55,310 bases of DNA from DASVBJ01 sp036375895 (GCA_036375895.1 DASVBJ010000128.1:1-55310), one strand, 5' to 3'. Numbered from the stretch's first letter, positions 26,127-35,842 are shown. Numbers and translations are program-made. Notes: generated by a model from the sequence alone, not told the origin.

Positions 26127-27124
26127 TAGAGCGTGCTCCGCCTGCGGGCGTCGTCCGGCAGCGGCACTCGCGCCACGATGTCGGCCACGATGTCCTCGGT
26201 GGTCCGCCGGCCGATCTGCGACTCGGCGGTGGGCAGCAGGCGGTGCGCCAGCACCGGGCCGGCGAGCTCCTGCACGTCGTCCGGCAGGACGTAGTCGCGG
26301 TCGTCGAGGGCCGCGGTGGCGCGGGCCGCGCGGATGAGGTGCAGGGTGGCGCGCGGCGAGGCACCGAGCCGCAGCTCCGCGGACGTACGGGTGGCGGTGA
26401 CCAGGTCGATGGCGTAGCGGCGGACCTGGTCGGACACATGGATGGTGCGCACCGTCTCGATCAGCTTGCTGATCTCGACGCCGTCGGACACCGAGTCGAG
26501 CTCGTCGAGCGGGGAGGCCTTGCCGTGGACGTCGAGCATCGTCAGCTCGGCCTGGTCGCTCGGGTAGCCCATCGACACCCGGGCCATGAACCGGTCGCGT
26601 TGGGCCTCCGGCAGCGGGTAGGTGCCCTCCATCTCGATGGGGTTCTGGGTCGCGACGACCATGAACGGCACACCCAGCTCGTAGGTGATGCCGTCGACCG
26701 TGACCTGGTGCTCCTCCATGCACTCGAGCAGCGCCGACTGGGTCTTCGGCGAGGCCCGGTTGATCTCGTCACCGACGACGATGTTCGCGAAGATCGCTCC
26801 GGGCTTGAACTCGAACTCGCGGCGGTCCTGGTTGTAGATCGAGACGCCGGTGATGTCGCTGGGCAGCAGGTCGGGCGTGAACTGCACCCGACGTACCGAG
26901 CAGTCGACCGACCTGGCCAAGGCCTTGGCGAGCATCGTCTTGCCGACGCCCGGCACGTCCTCGATGAGCAGGTGCCCCTCGGCCAGCATCACGGTGATCG
27001 CGAGCTTGACGACCTCGCGCTTGCCCTCGATCACGCTCTCCATGGCGCGGCGGATCCTGGTGGTGGTGTCCGCCAGCTGCGCCAGGCTCGAGCGGTCGCT
27101 GGTGGTCGTCTCCCCGACGGTCAA
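26126..27124 (-). CDS. moxR: MoxR-family AAA+ ATPase (set 1)
   Basis: A 332-residue AAA+ ATPase. Walker A is EDVPGVGKTMLAKAL (55-69), Walker B region VVGDEINRASPKTQ, sensor region VVATQNPIEMEGTYPLPEAQ, and a lid domain with SPRATLHLIRAARA. MoxR ATPases act as chaperones that mature or load metal or cofactor centres and work with VWA or DUF58 partners. TTG 27124 is taken as start because GAGGAGGG lies just upstream and the reading frame before it lacks family sequence. It heads the moxR-DUF58-transglutaminase operon; its promoter must lie in the 150 bases before it. Confidence 0.92.
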   Translation of the reverse strand: MTVGETTTSDRSSLAQLADTTTRIRRAMESVIEGKREVVKLAITVMLAEGHLLIEDVPGVGKTMLAKALARSVDCSVRRVQFTPDLLPSDITGVSIYNQDRREFEFKPGAIFANIVVGDEINRASPKTQSALLECMEEHQVTVDGITYELGVPFMVVATQNPIEMEGTYPLPEAQRDRFMARVSMGYPSDQAELTMLDVHGKASPLDELDSVSDGVEISKLIETVRTIHVSDQVRRYAIDLVTATRTSAELRLGASPRATLHLIRAARATAALDDRDYVLPDDVQELAGPVLAHRLLPTAESQIGRRTTEDIVADIVARVPLPDDARRRSTL

Positions 27125-27274
27125 GTGGCCCTCCTCGGCCGAGCGGTCACCCCCCGAGCCTCGCTGCCAAGGGGACGAATGTCATCCGATGGAGTCTGGC
27201 AGGTGCGGGCACCTCTCACTATGCGGACCGATAACGATTCTGCACAGCCCGACGACTCCCGAGGCCGTCACGAA

Positions 27275-27784
27275 TCAGTGGCCGCGGGTGGAGACGAGAA
27301 GGGCGGCGACCGCCGCGACGAGGCCGACGAGGACGAGCCACGCCGACGCGGTGGCCGGCTGCCGGGCCACCAGGCCGACGCAGGCGGCCGCGGCCACGCC
27401 CACCGCGGGCAGTCCCACGCGGCGCGGCAGCGGGGCGGTCGTCAGGGTGTCGCGCCGCACCGTGCGCCGCGGTCCGGGCGCCGTGTCGAGCCCGCTCACG
27501 AAGACGAGGAGCAGCGCCGACGCCGCTGTCAGCCGACCCGGGCCGACCAGGTCGGGCGCCGTGGCCCCGGCCAGCAGCAGCGCTGCGGTGACGAGCAGCG
27601 TGGCCGCCGACCCGAGCCACCGCCAGCCCACCGCGACGGCGGCCGCCGCGACGGTGGCGGCCCCGACGGTGACCGCGGCCACCGCGGGCTGCCCGGGCGT
27701 GAGCACCAGGAGGCAGGCACCGGCGGCCGCGCAGCCGGCCACCGCCCGGGCGGTCGCCGGGTGCCGGGTGACGGCGGCGGTCAC
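27275..27784 (-). CDS. small polytopic membrane protein of unknown function
   Basis: A 169-residue protein made almost entirely of hydrophobic segments (about six, between residues 10 and 165), rich in Ala, Val and Leu, with no motif that I recognise. GTG 27784 overlaps the stop of the second DUF58 gene (GTGA, 27781-27784), so it is the last gene of the DUF4129-moxR-DUF58 operon. It could be a membrane partner of that complex. A 150-base gap then separates it from the first moxR gene. Confidence 0.65.
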   Translation of the reverse strand: MTAAVTRHPATARAVAGCAAAGACLLVLTPGQPAVAAVTVGAATVAAAAVAVGWRWLGSAATLLVTAALLLAGATAPDLVGPGRLTAASALLLVFVSGLDTAPGPRRTVRRDTLTTAPLPRRVGLPAVGVAAAACVGLVARQPATASAWLVLVGLVAAVAALLVSTRGH

Positions 27785-29051
27785 GCCCGCACCTCGGGCC
27801 GCAGCGCGCGCATCGCGTGCAGGAGGGCGGCGCCCAGGTCACCGGAGCCGTCCCACTGCAGGAGCGGGACCCCCAGCCCGGCGAGCTCGGCGCGGACCGC
27901 GTCGCGCTCCATCCGCCACACCCGCAGGGCCAGCCGGCCCAGGCCGGAACGGTGCGGCACCTCCGGCTCCTCGGTCAGCACGTCGACCACGAGGATCCCG
28001 AAGCCGCGGGCCCGCAGGTCCCGCACCGCCTCCAGGGCTCGGTCGTCGAGCAGCGGTGAGAGCACGCAGACGAAGGCACCCGACGGCAGCGCGACCGGGG
28101 GCACGCGGTCGATGCCGCCGCCGACCTCGCTGTCGTCGAGGCGCACCTCCATCACCGACTCGCAGATGCGGTAGAGCTGCCGCCCGCCGGTCGCCGGCGT
28201 CAGCCAGCGCAGCGAGCCGCCGAGCGACACGACCCCGACCCGGTCGTGCGCGGCGAGGTAGGTCTGGGTGAGCCCGGTCGCCGCCCGGACCGTGAGGTCG
28301 AGGGTGGACCGGCCGGGCGGACCGGCGTCGACGCCGACGTCGAGCACGGTGACGAGGTCGAAGCCGCGCTCCGCGGCGTACTGCCGTACGAACAGCCGTT
28401 GCTGGCGCGCCGAGGTGCGCCAGTCGATGTCACGGCGTCGGTCGCCCGGGGCGTAGGGCCGTACCCCGCCGAACTCCACGCCGGAGCCGACCGCACGGCT
28501 GGCGTGCTCGCCGAGCCGGGCCGGGAGCTCGCGGGGGGCCACCGGCCGGGCCAGGGCACCGCCGGCCGGGTAGACCACGAGCTCGCCGACGGGCACGTCG
28601 ACCGTCGCGGCGTAGAGGCCGTGCCCGGCGACGACGCGCAGCCGCAGCGGCCCGACGACGTAGCGGCCCCAGCGGCTCGGCACGACGGTCCAGTGGGCCG
28701 TGGTCGTCGGGCCCACGGTCGACGAGCGGGCGCCCGTCGCCGTGGTGTGCGTGGGTAGCGACAGTGCCGCCTCGACCCGGTCGGCGCCGGCGACGGTGAC
28801 CTCGACCACCAGCTCCAGCTCGTCGTCCTCGACGCAGCGGTACTGGTCGAGACGGCAGGCGACGCTCGCCGCCCCGGGCAGTGCGGTCCGCGGGGACGCC
28901 GCGAGCAGCACCAGTGGCGCGGCGGCGACGACGGCCAGGCCACCGCGGGCGGTGACGACGGCCGCCCCGACCGCCAGCGCCGCGACGAGCGCGAGCCGCC
29001 ACAGCCGGGGTGTCGGCACGAACTCCAGGGGCTGCCATGGCGCCGCCTGCC

Positions 29052-29055
<4 letters not shown>
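27781..29055 (-). CDS. DUF58 family protein (set 2)
   Basis: A 424-residue protein, paralogous to the DUF58 gene 3 kb downstream but clearly diverged. Two membrane segments (about 18-52) precede an extracytoplasmic beta domain, then the DUF58 core GVRPYAPGDRRRDIDWRTSA and a VWA-like part starting VTVLDVGVDAGPPGRS, in which the metal site is DxGxD rather than DxSxS. ATG 29055 overlaps the moxR stop by four bases. Partner of the neighbouring MoxR ATPase by position. Confidence 0.85.
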
Positions 29056-29998
<943 letters not shown>

Positions 29999-30002
<4 letters not shown>

Positions 30003-30526
30003 AGGCTCTCCAGTCGGTCGACGATCCGGGCGAGGGTCCGGGAGTCCAGGCCGGGCGGGTGGCTGGCCGCGTCCGCCGGACGGCCCGGGTCCAGCCAGTG
30101 CCACAGGTCGGACCCGACGACCGCCTCCGCGGCAGCGGGCGAGCGGACCGGGTCGAGGCCGTGGCGCTCCGCGAGACGCGTGACCAGGAGGCGCTGCAGC
30201 ACCGGCCGGGTCACGACGTCGTAGTGGCGCGGCGAGACCGTCGCCCAGGAGAGTGCCTCCGCGATCCGGCGGTAGCTGCGGTACGGCGCGTTCTCCTGCG
30301 GGACCGGCCGGCGGCGACGGGCCCGGCGCGAGGGGGCGACCGGTACGGCGAGCAGGCCGGCCAGCAGCGCCCCGACGGCCACGACGCTGAGCGCGACGAC
30401 GAGGCCGCCCAGCCCGGCCAGGGCACAGGCGAGCACCACGCCGCACCCGACCACGGCCAGCAGGGCACGGACCCCCTGCCGAGCCCGTCGGACCGACCGC
30501 TCCTCGGCGGTCTCGCGCTCAGGCAT
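29999..30526 (-). CDS. membrane protein of unknown function in the moxR/DUF58 operon
   Basis: A 175-residue protein: basic N-terminus, two adjacent membrane segments (about 20-40 and 42-62), then a soluble C-terminal domain with YRSYRRIAEALSWATVSPRHYD and SDLWHWLDPGR. I do not know a named family, though similar proteins occur between DUF4129 and MoxR genes in actinobacteria. ATG 30526 lies inside the end of the DUF4129 gene, an 8-base overlap; the stop overlaps the moxR start. Confidence 0.7.
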
Positions 30527-31418
30527 GTCGCACCGCGAGTTCGGCGGACACCCGGGCGAGCGCCCGCTCGGCCTCGCTGCGGGCGGTCTCGGGCAGCGGG
30601 TGCCGGCTGAAGCGCGCCTCGCGGAAGAGGTCGGTGAGGTCGAGCGCTGCGCCACGGGAGACGAGGCCGGCGGCCACGGCGCGGTCGAGGAGCTCGGTCG
30701 GGGTGTCCGAGTCGCGGCGGCGGGTGCCGCCGCGCGCCAGGCTGCGCTCCATGGCGGTGTAGGCGGCCACGATCGCGGCGCGGGTGTCGTCCGTCGCGTC
30801 GAGCGCCTCGCCGGCCGCCGTGAGCGCCTCGGCCAGCGCAGCGCCGTCGGGGGCCGCGGGCTCGGCCGGCTCGAGGTCCTCCGCGGCGACCGGCCGGGCG
30901 GCCCGGTGGGCGGCGAGCAGCAGCAGGGCGGCGACCGCGACCGCCCCGAGCAGCCCGAGCAGCAGGGGCAGCGACGACCCCGGCACGCCGCCGGCGCCGC
31001 CGTCCGGGCTGGGGTCGTCGACCACGCCGGGCGGGTCGTCCCGCCGGCTCAGCACGGCGTACGCGGCGAGCCAGACCAGCCCGATCCCCACGGCCAGGGC
31101 CAGCCCGGCGAGCAGCCAGCCCGGCCAGGGCATGGATCGCGGCTCGACCGGCTGCTCCTCCTCCGGGGGAGGCGCCGGCACGCGGCGCAGCATCTTCAGG
31201 ACGTGGCGGACCGCCAGCACCAGCACCAGCCCGCCGACGGCACCGAGCAGCAGCTGGGCGACCGCCACGTCCGGCGTCTCGCTGATGCGGTCCCAGTCCA
31301 GCCCGCGGCGGCTCGACACGCCGACGGCCGCCGTCGCGAGCAGCGCCACGACGAGCAGGGTGCGGGCGGCCGTCTCCGTGCGCGACGGCCGTCGTGGCGT
31401 GCGCCGCTCGGTGCCCAC
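30519..31418 (-). CDS. DUF4129 domain membrane protein
   Basis: A 299-residue protein with about four membrane segments (near 20-38, 55-74, 100-123 and 148-168) and a cytoplasmic C-terminal DUF4129 domain whose core reads YTAMERSLARGG, DTPTELLDRAV and LTDLFREARFSRHPL. DUF4129 often occurs fused to or beside transglutaminase and MoxR/DUF58 proteins. GTG 31418 is preferred to an in-frame TTG at 31430 because a weak GGATGG precedes it. It is the first gene of the second MoxR set and diverges from mraZ across a 222-base region. Confidence 0.8.
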   Translation of the reverse strand: MGTERRTPRRPSRTETAARTLLVVALLATAAVGVSSRRGLDWDRISETPDVAVAQLLLGAVGGLVLVLAVRHVLKMLRRVPAPPPEEEQPVEPRSMPWPGWLLAGLALAVGIGLVWLAAYAVLSRRDDPPGVVDDPSPDGGAGGVPGSSLPLLLGLLGAVAVAALLLLAAHRAARPVAAEDLEPAEPAAPDGAALAEALTAAGEALDATDDTRAAIVAAYTAMERSLARGGTRRRDSDTPTELLDRAVAAGLVSRGAALDLTDLFREARFSRHPLPETARSEAERALARVSAELAVRHA

Positions 31419-31552
31419 GCCGCCATCCAACCAGCGGGCTGAAGGGGCCGCAGGCCCCCGGCGCGAGCCGTTGCGAGGTCGTGATCCCTACCCCCGGTCC
31501 GGGCCGGTGGAGAACGGGGCTCAAGAAGGCGGCGGGAAGTGTCGAACTTTGG

Positions 31553-31594
31553 TTGACGGTGGAGTGGAGTGGAGTAAAGTGGCGATCAGTGGGG
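31553..31594 (+). promoter_or_regulatory. mraZ promoter with four MraZ-binding boxes
   Basis: TTGACG (31553-31558), a 16-base spacer and TAAAGT (31575-31580) form a promoter. Overlapping it are four GTGG boxes in exact 10-base phase: GTGGAG at 31559, GTGGAG at 31569, GTGGCG at 31579 and GTGGGG at 31589, each followed by a 4-base spacer. MraZ is known to bind arrays of GTGG-type boxes repeated every 10 bases before its own gene, so autoregulation of the division cluster is expected. Confidence 0.8.
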
Positions 31595-31640
31595 AGGACG
31601 GCATTCATTGCCGTTGGGAGGTGGGGGTGAGGTGGGAGCG

Positions 31641-32081
31641 ATGCCAGCGCTGTTTCTGGGCACGCACCAGCCCCGGCTGGACGACAAGGGTCGTCTCTTC
31701 CTCCCTGCCAAGTTCCGGGACGACCTGGCGGAGGGGCTCGTGATCACCCGCGGCCAGGAGCGCTGCCTGTACGTCTTCCCGGTGGCGGAGTTCACCCGGC
31801 TGTACGAGCAGATGCGTCAGGCCCCCGTCACCAGCAAGGCGGCCCGCGACTACCAGCGTGTCTTTCTGTCCGGTGCCTCCAGCGAGACCCCGGACAAGCA
31901 GGGACGGGTCACCGTGCCGCCGCCGCTGCGGGAGTACGCCGGGCTGACCCGCGACTGCGTCGTCATCGGCGCCGGCTCCCGCCTCGAGCTCTGGGACGCG
32001 CAGGCCTGGGACGCCTACCTGGCCGACCGCGAGAGCGCGTTCTCCGACCTGTCGGAGGAGGTGCTGCCCGGACTGATCTGA
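31641..32081 (+). CDS. mraZ: transcriptional regulator MraZ
   Basis: A 146-residue DNA-binding protein with two AbrB-like halves: FLGTHQPRLDDKGRLFLPAK (5-24) and DKQGRVTVPPPLREYAGL (around 80-97), each carrying the family D-x-x-G-R core. MraZ forms ring-shaped oligomers that bind repeat boxes and control the dcw cluster. ATG 31641, preceded by GGTGGGAG, starts 5 residues before the conserved FLGT; an earlier in-frame GTG adds unrelated glycines. It is the first gene of the cluster and lies downstream of a four-box operator. Confidence 0.95.
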   Translation: MPALFLGTHQPRLDDKGRLFLPAKFRDDLAEGLVITRGQERCLYVFPVAEFTRLYEQMRQAPVTSKAARDYQRVFLSGASSETPDKQGRVTVPPPLREYAGLTRDCVVIGAGSRLELWDAQAWDAYLADRESAFSDLSEEVLPGLI

Positions 32082-32093
32082 CCCCCGCAGCCC

Positions 32094-32189
32094 GGGGACC
32101 TGCCGTACGGCGAGGTCTCCACCCGCTCCTCGCGGGTTCTGACGCACCTTCCCCGGCGCCAGAGCCCCGAGCCCAGCGGTTGGAGACCT
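32094..32189 (+). ncRNA. structured leader between mraZ and rsmH (candidate mraW-type RNA)
   Basis: AGGTCTCCA (32113-32121) pairs perfectly with TGGAGACCT (32181-32189), enclosing a CCCGC/GCGGG hairpin (32122-32136) and a second stem made from TCTG (32138-32141) and CAGA (32160-32163) plus CGC/GCG, whose loop holds CTTCCCC (32148-32154). The same AGGTCTCC can instead pair with GGGGACCT (32094-32101) in a local hairpin over GCC-GTAC-GGC. A conserved mraW RNA motif upstream of this gene in actinobacteria is known; position and loop agree with what I recall of it. The 216-base gap from mraZ holds no other gene. Confidence 0.6.
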
Positions 32190-32297
32190 GGCCGCCCGGC
32201 CGACCCGGGCCCGAGACCGAGAGCGAGATGCACGACGCCGGGACCGCGAGAACCGGCGTGAACCACGAGCACAGCAAGAGCCACCAGAAGGGTCGAG

Positions 32298-32441
32298 ATG
32301 GACATGCCTGCCCGCACCGACGAGCGCAGCACGCTCGCGGCCGAGACGCGCCACAGCGCCCTGCTGCTGGGAGCGTCCCTGGGCTCGATGGGCCTGTTCG
32401 CGACCACGTTGCTCGTGCTCACGAGCTGGCTGGCTCACTGA
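32298..32441 (+). CDS. small 47-residue single-pass membrane protein
   Basis: ATG 32298 to TGA 32439-32441 encodes 47 residues: a polar N-terminus (MDMPARTDERSTLAAETRHS) and one hydrophobic segment from ALLLGASLG to VLTSWLAH. A GAAGGGTCGAG stretch provides a ribosome site, and the stop lies one base before the rsmH start, so translation would be coupled. A second ATG at 32304 is possible. I recognise no family. Its position in the dcw operon and its topology suggest a small divisome or wall-synthesis accessory. The coding potential is supported by operon fit rather than by known homologues. Confidence 0.6.
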   Translation: MDMPARTDERSTLAAETRHSALLLGASLGSMGLFATTLLVLTSWLAH

Positions 32442-32442
32442 C

Positions 32443-33399
32443 ATGTCGCCGGAGACCCGTCACGTCCCCGTCCTGCTGGAACGCTGCGTCGAGCTGCTGT
32501 CGCCCGCGCTCGAGGTGCCCGGCGCCGTCGTCGTCGACGCGACCCTGGGTCTCGGCGGCCACAGCGAGGCGTTGCTGCGGCGCTTCGAGACGGTTCGGCT
32601 CGTCGGGCTCGACCGCGACACCGAGGCGCTCGCGCTCGCGACCACCCGGCTGGCGCCCTTCGCCGAGCGGGTCGAGCTCGTCCACGCCGTCTACGACGAG
32701 CTGCCGCGCGTCCTCGCCGACCTCGGGCTCGACCGGGTGCAGGGCGTGCTGTTCGACCTCGGGGTGTCGTCGCTGCAGCTGGACGCCCGCGAACGCGGCT
32801 TCGCCTACGCGCAGGACGCGCCGCTGGACATGCGCATGGACCAGACCCGCGGGGTGACGGCGGCGGAGGTCGTCAACACCTACAGCGCCGCCGACCTGGC
32901 CCGGGTGCTGCGGGAGTACGGCGAGGAGCGGTTCGCCCGGCGGATCGCCGACGCGATCGTCCGCGAGCGGGCGCGGGAGCCGTTCACCGGCACCGCCCGG
33001 CTCGCCGAGCTGGTGCGCGCGTCGATCCCGGCCGCGACCCGGCGCACCGGGGGTCACCCCGCCAAGCGGACCTTCCAGGCGCTGCGCATCGAGGTCAACG
33101 GCGAGCTCGCCGCGTTGGAGCGCGCGCTGCCCGCTGCCGTGGCCGCGCTCGCCGTCGGGGGTCGGATCGCGGTGCTGTCCTACCACTCGCTCGAGGACCG
33201 GCTGGTCAAGCGGGTGCTGGTCGCCGGCGCCACCAGCACGGCGCCGCGCGACCTGCCGGTCGTGCCGCCCGAGCACGAGCCGCGGCTGCGGCTGCTCACC
33301 CGCGGGGCGGAGGAGCCGTCGGCCGAAGAGGTGGCCGCGAACCCGCGGGCGGCCTCGGCCCGGCTGCGCGCAGCCGAGCGTGTGAGGGAGGCCGCATGA
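32443..33399 (+). CDS. rsmH: 16S rRNA (cytosine-1402-N4) methyltransferase RsmH
   Basis: A 318-residue SAM-dependent methyltransferase (formerly MraW) that methylates C1402 in the 16S decoding centre. Landmarks: HVPVLLERCVELL near the N-terminus, the SAM loop DATLGLGGHSEALL (28-41), VRLVGLDRDTEAL, LFDLGVSSLQLD, DMRMDQT, and the C-terminal RTFQALRIEVNGEL and LSYHSLEDRLVK. Length is normal. ATG 32443 lies one base after the small ORF; the stop overlaps ftsL by four bases. Confidence 0.96.
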   Translation: MSPETRHVPVLLERCVELLSPALEVPGAVVVDATLGLGGHSEALLRRFETVRLVGLDRDTEALALATTRLAPFAERVELVHAVYDELPRVLADLGLDRVQGVLFDLGVSSLQLDARERGFAYAQDAPLDMRMDQTRGVTAAEVVNTYSAADLARVLREYGEERFARRIADAIVRERAREPFTGTARLAELVRASIPAATRRTGGHPAKRTFQALRIEVNGELAALERALPAAVAALAVGGRIAVLSYHSLEDRLVKRVLVAGATSTAPRDLPVVPPEHEPRLRLLTRGAEEPSAEEVAANPRAASARLRAAERVREAA

Positions 33400-33950
33400 G
33401 CGCCCAGTCCGTCGCGACCGCCGTGACGGCCGCCCCGGCCGCGCCGGTTCGGGCCCCGCGGGCGTCCCGCCCGCCCCGGCCGCGTCTGACCGTCGTCCCG
33501 CCGCTGCACGCGCGCGCGCCCAAGGCGCCGTTCGTGATCCTCGTGGCCGCCCTGCTCACGGCGGGTCTCGGCGGCCTGCTCTTCCTGCACACGGCACTGG
33601 CGGAGGACTCGTTCCGCCTGCACGACCTCAAGGTGCGCTCGACCGACCTGTCCGACCGCGAGCAGGCCCTCGAGCAGGCGGTGGCGGTGGCCGCCTCGCC
33701 GCAGCGGCTGGCCGCGCGGGCGACGGCGCTCGGCATGGTCCGCAGCGAGAACCCTGCCTTCATCCGCACCTCCGACGGGCGCATCCTCGGCGTCCCGAAG
33801 GCCGCGGAGCTGCCCCCGGCGGCACCGAAGCCCGTGCTCCCGGCGGCAGCGAAGCCGGTGAAGTCGCCGACCGGCACGCCCGGCAAGGCCCGGGCCACCG
33901 TCGCAGGGAACAAGGGCGTCCACGCCGGTCCACCGGGGACGGCCCGGTGA
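33396..33950 (+). CDS. ftsL: cell division protein FtsL-like
   Basis: A 184-residue bitopic protein: Ala/Pro/Arg-rich cytoplasmic N-terminus (1-44), one membrane segment (about 45-66, PFVILVAALLTAGLGGLLFL), then an extracellular coiled coil (DSFRLHDLKVRSTDLSDREQ to about 110) and an Ala/Pro/Lys-rich tail. FtsL scaffolds FtsQ/DivIC and FtsW/FtsI at the septum. Sequence conservation in this family is low; identity rests on topology and on its place between rsmH and ftsI. Starts and ends with four-base overlaps (ATGA, GTGA). Confidence 0.85.
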   Translation: MSAQSVATAVTAAPAAPVRAPRASRPPRPRLTVVPPLHARAPKAPFVILVAALLTAGLGGLLFLHTALAEDSFRLHDLKVRSTDLSDREQALEQAVAVAASPQRLAARATALGMVRSENPAFIRTSDGRILGVPKAAELPPAAPKPVLPAAAKPVKSPTGTPGKARATVAGNKGVHAGPPGTAR

Positions 33951-35842
33951 CGGCGCGCCGTCCCCCCGAGCGCACCCCGCGCCCGGCGGCGGCACGGCGT
34001 CAGGGGGAGCAGCGAGGGCGGGGGGACCGCCGGCCCGCGCCGCCACGGCGCGCCGCGCCGCAACGGCGCGCGGCACCGCCACGTCGCCCACCGCGGCGGC
34101 CGGCCCAGATGCGCCTCGCCGACAGCCGGCGCCGGCTGCGCTCGGCCGTGCTGGTGCTCGCGATCGTGCTCTCGCTGTTCGGCGGTCGGCTGGTGCAGCT
34201 GCAGGGCCTGGACGCCACGGCGTACGCGCACGAGGCGGAGAAGGGCCGGCTGCGCACGGTCGTGCTGCCGGCGGCCCGCGGCGCCATCACCGACCGGCAC
34301 GGCGTCGCGCTGGCGACGACGGTTGCGGCCGTCAACATCACCGCCGACCAGACGCTGGTCGAGGACCCGAAGGCGACGGCCGAGGCGCTGGCGCCGGTGC
34401 TGAGGCTGCCCGCCAGCCAGCTCCAGACGACCTTGACCGGCACGAGCCGCTTCGTCTACGTCGCCCGGTCGGTCACCCCGCAGGTCTGGGCCCAGGTGCG
34501 CGACCTCGACCTGCCGGGCACCGACGGGCTCCCCGGCATCTTCGGCGAGCAGACCAGCGAGCGCGTCTACCCGTCGGGGACGACGGGGGCCAACATCGTC
34601 GGGTTCGTCGGAGCCGACGGCAAGGGCCTCGGCGGCCTGGAGTACTCCCTCGACGCGACCCTCGCCGGCAAGGACGGCGAGGTCACCTTCGAGCGCGGCG
34701 CCGGCGGCCGGCGCATCCCCACCGGGGAGACGCTCGAGCACGACGCCGTGCCCGGCCAGGACGTGCGGCTCACCATCGACCGGGACATCCAGTGGGTCGC
34801 GCAGGACGCGATCGCCAAGAAGGTCAAGGAGACCGGCGCCGAGAGCGGCACCGTCATCGTGATGGACCCGCAGACCGGCGACCTGCTCGCGATGGCGACC
34901 GCGCCGACCTTCGACCCCAACAGGCCGGGAGCGGCGCCGGCCGCGGCCCGCGGCAACCGGGCGCTCACCGAGCCCTACGAGCCCGGCAGCACCGGCAAGG
35001 TGATGACCGCCGCCGCCGTCCTCGAGGAGGGCGCCGCCACGCCCGCGACGACGGTGACGGTGCCCAACCGGCTCGAGCGCGCCGGCAAGACCTTCAAGGA
35101 CTTCCGGGACCACCCCACCCAGCACCTCACGTACGCCGGGACCATCGCGAAGTCCAGCAACATCGGCACGATCCTGGTGGCCGAGCGGATGGGCCTCACC
35201 AAGCTCTACCCCTACTTCGACAAGTTCGGCGTCGGGCACCCGACCGGCCTGGGCTTCCCGGGCGAGGCGACGGGCCAGCTGCCCAAGCCGTCGACCTGGT
35301 CGAAGACCACCGGCTACACGATGGCCTTCGGCCAGGGCTACTCGGTCAACACGGTGCAGATGGCCTCCGTGTTCGCGACCATCGCGAACGACGGGGTGCG
35401 GATGCCGCCTCGGCTGGTCGACGGCCTCGGCGACGGCGACGGCGGCATGCGCACGGTCCAGCGGCCGGCCGGCACCCGGGTGGTCAGCGCGAAGACCGCC
35501 GGCACGGTGCGGCTGATGATGGAGACCGTCCTCGGCGAGGGGGGCACGGCCCCGCTGGCACGGGTGCCGGGCTACCGGGTCGCGGGCAAGACCGGCACCG
35601 CGCAGCGGTTCAACCCGTCCTGCGGCTGCTACCGCGGCTACACCATGTCGTTCATCGGGCTGGCCCCGGTGGACAAGCCCCGGCTGGTCGTCGCGGTCAC
35701 CCTCCAGGCGCCCAAGTCGGGCATCGGCGGCGGCAGCACGGCGGGCCCCGTCTTCCGCGACGTCATGTCCTTCGCCCTGCAGTCGCGACGCGTCCCCCCG
35801 ACCGGCACGAAGCCGCCCGGGCTGCGGCTCGAGCGGCCCTGA
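33947..35842 (+). CDS. ftsI: septal peptidoglycan transpeptidase FtsI (class B PBP)
   Basis: A 631-residue class B penicillin-binding protein. A long basic, Pro/Arg-rich cytoplasmic N-terminus (1-62) precedes a single membrane segment (about 65-84). The dimerisation/pedestal region follows (RGAITDRHGVALA), then the transpeptidase domain with Ser348 in STGK (348-351), SSN at 403-405 and KTG at 548-550. It cross-links septal peptidoglycan with FtsW. No PASTA domain is present. The region YRVAGKTGTAQRFNPSCGCYRG contains three cysteines near the KTG strand, unusual for an extracellular domain. The GTG start overlaps the ftsL stop. Confidence 0.95.
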   Translation: MTARRPPERTPRPAAARRQGEQRGRGDRRPAPPRRAAPQRRAAPPRRPPRRPAQMRLADSRRRLRSAVLVLAIVLSLFGGRLVQLQGLDATAYAHEAEKGRLRTVVLPAARGAITDRHGVALATTVAAVNITADQTLVEDPKATAEALAPVLRLPASQLQTTLTGTSRFVYVARSVTPQVWAQVRDLDLPGTDGLPGIFGEQTSERVYPSGTTGANIVGFVGADGKGLGGLEYSLDATLAGKDGEVTFERGAGGRRIPTGETLEHDAVPGQDVRLTIDRDIQWVAQDAIAKKVKETGAESGTVIVMDPQTGDLLAMATAPTFDPNRPGAAPAAARGNRALTEPYEPGSTGKVMTAAAVLEEGAATPATTVTVPNRLERAGKTFKDFRDHPTQHLTYAGTIAKSSNIGTILVAERMGLTKLYPYFDKFGVGHPTGLGFPGEATGQLPKPSTWSKTTGYTMAFGQGYSVNTVQMASVFATIANDGVRMPPRLVDGLGDGDGGMRTVQRPAGTRVVSAKTAGTVRLMMETVLGEGGTAPLARVPGYRVAGKTGTAQRFNPSCGCYRGYTMSFIGLAPVDKPRLVVAVTLQAPKSGIGGGSTAGPVFRDVMSFALQSRRVPPTGTKPPGLRLERP

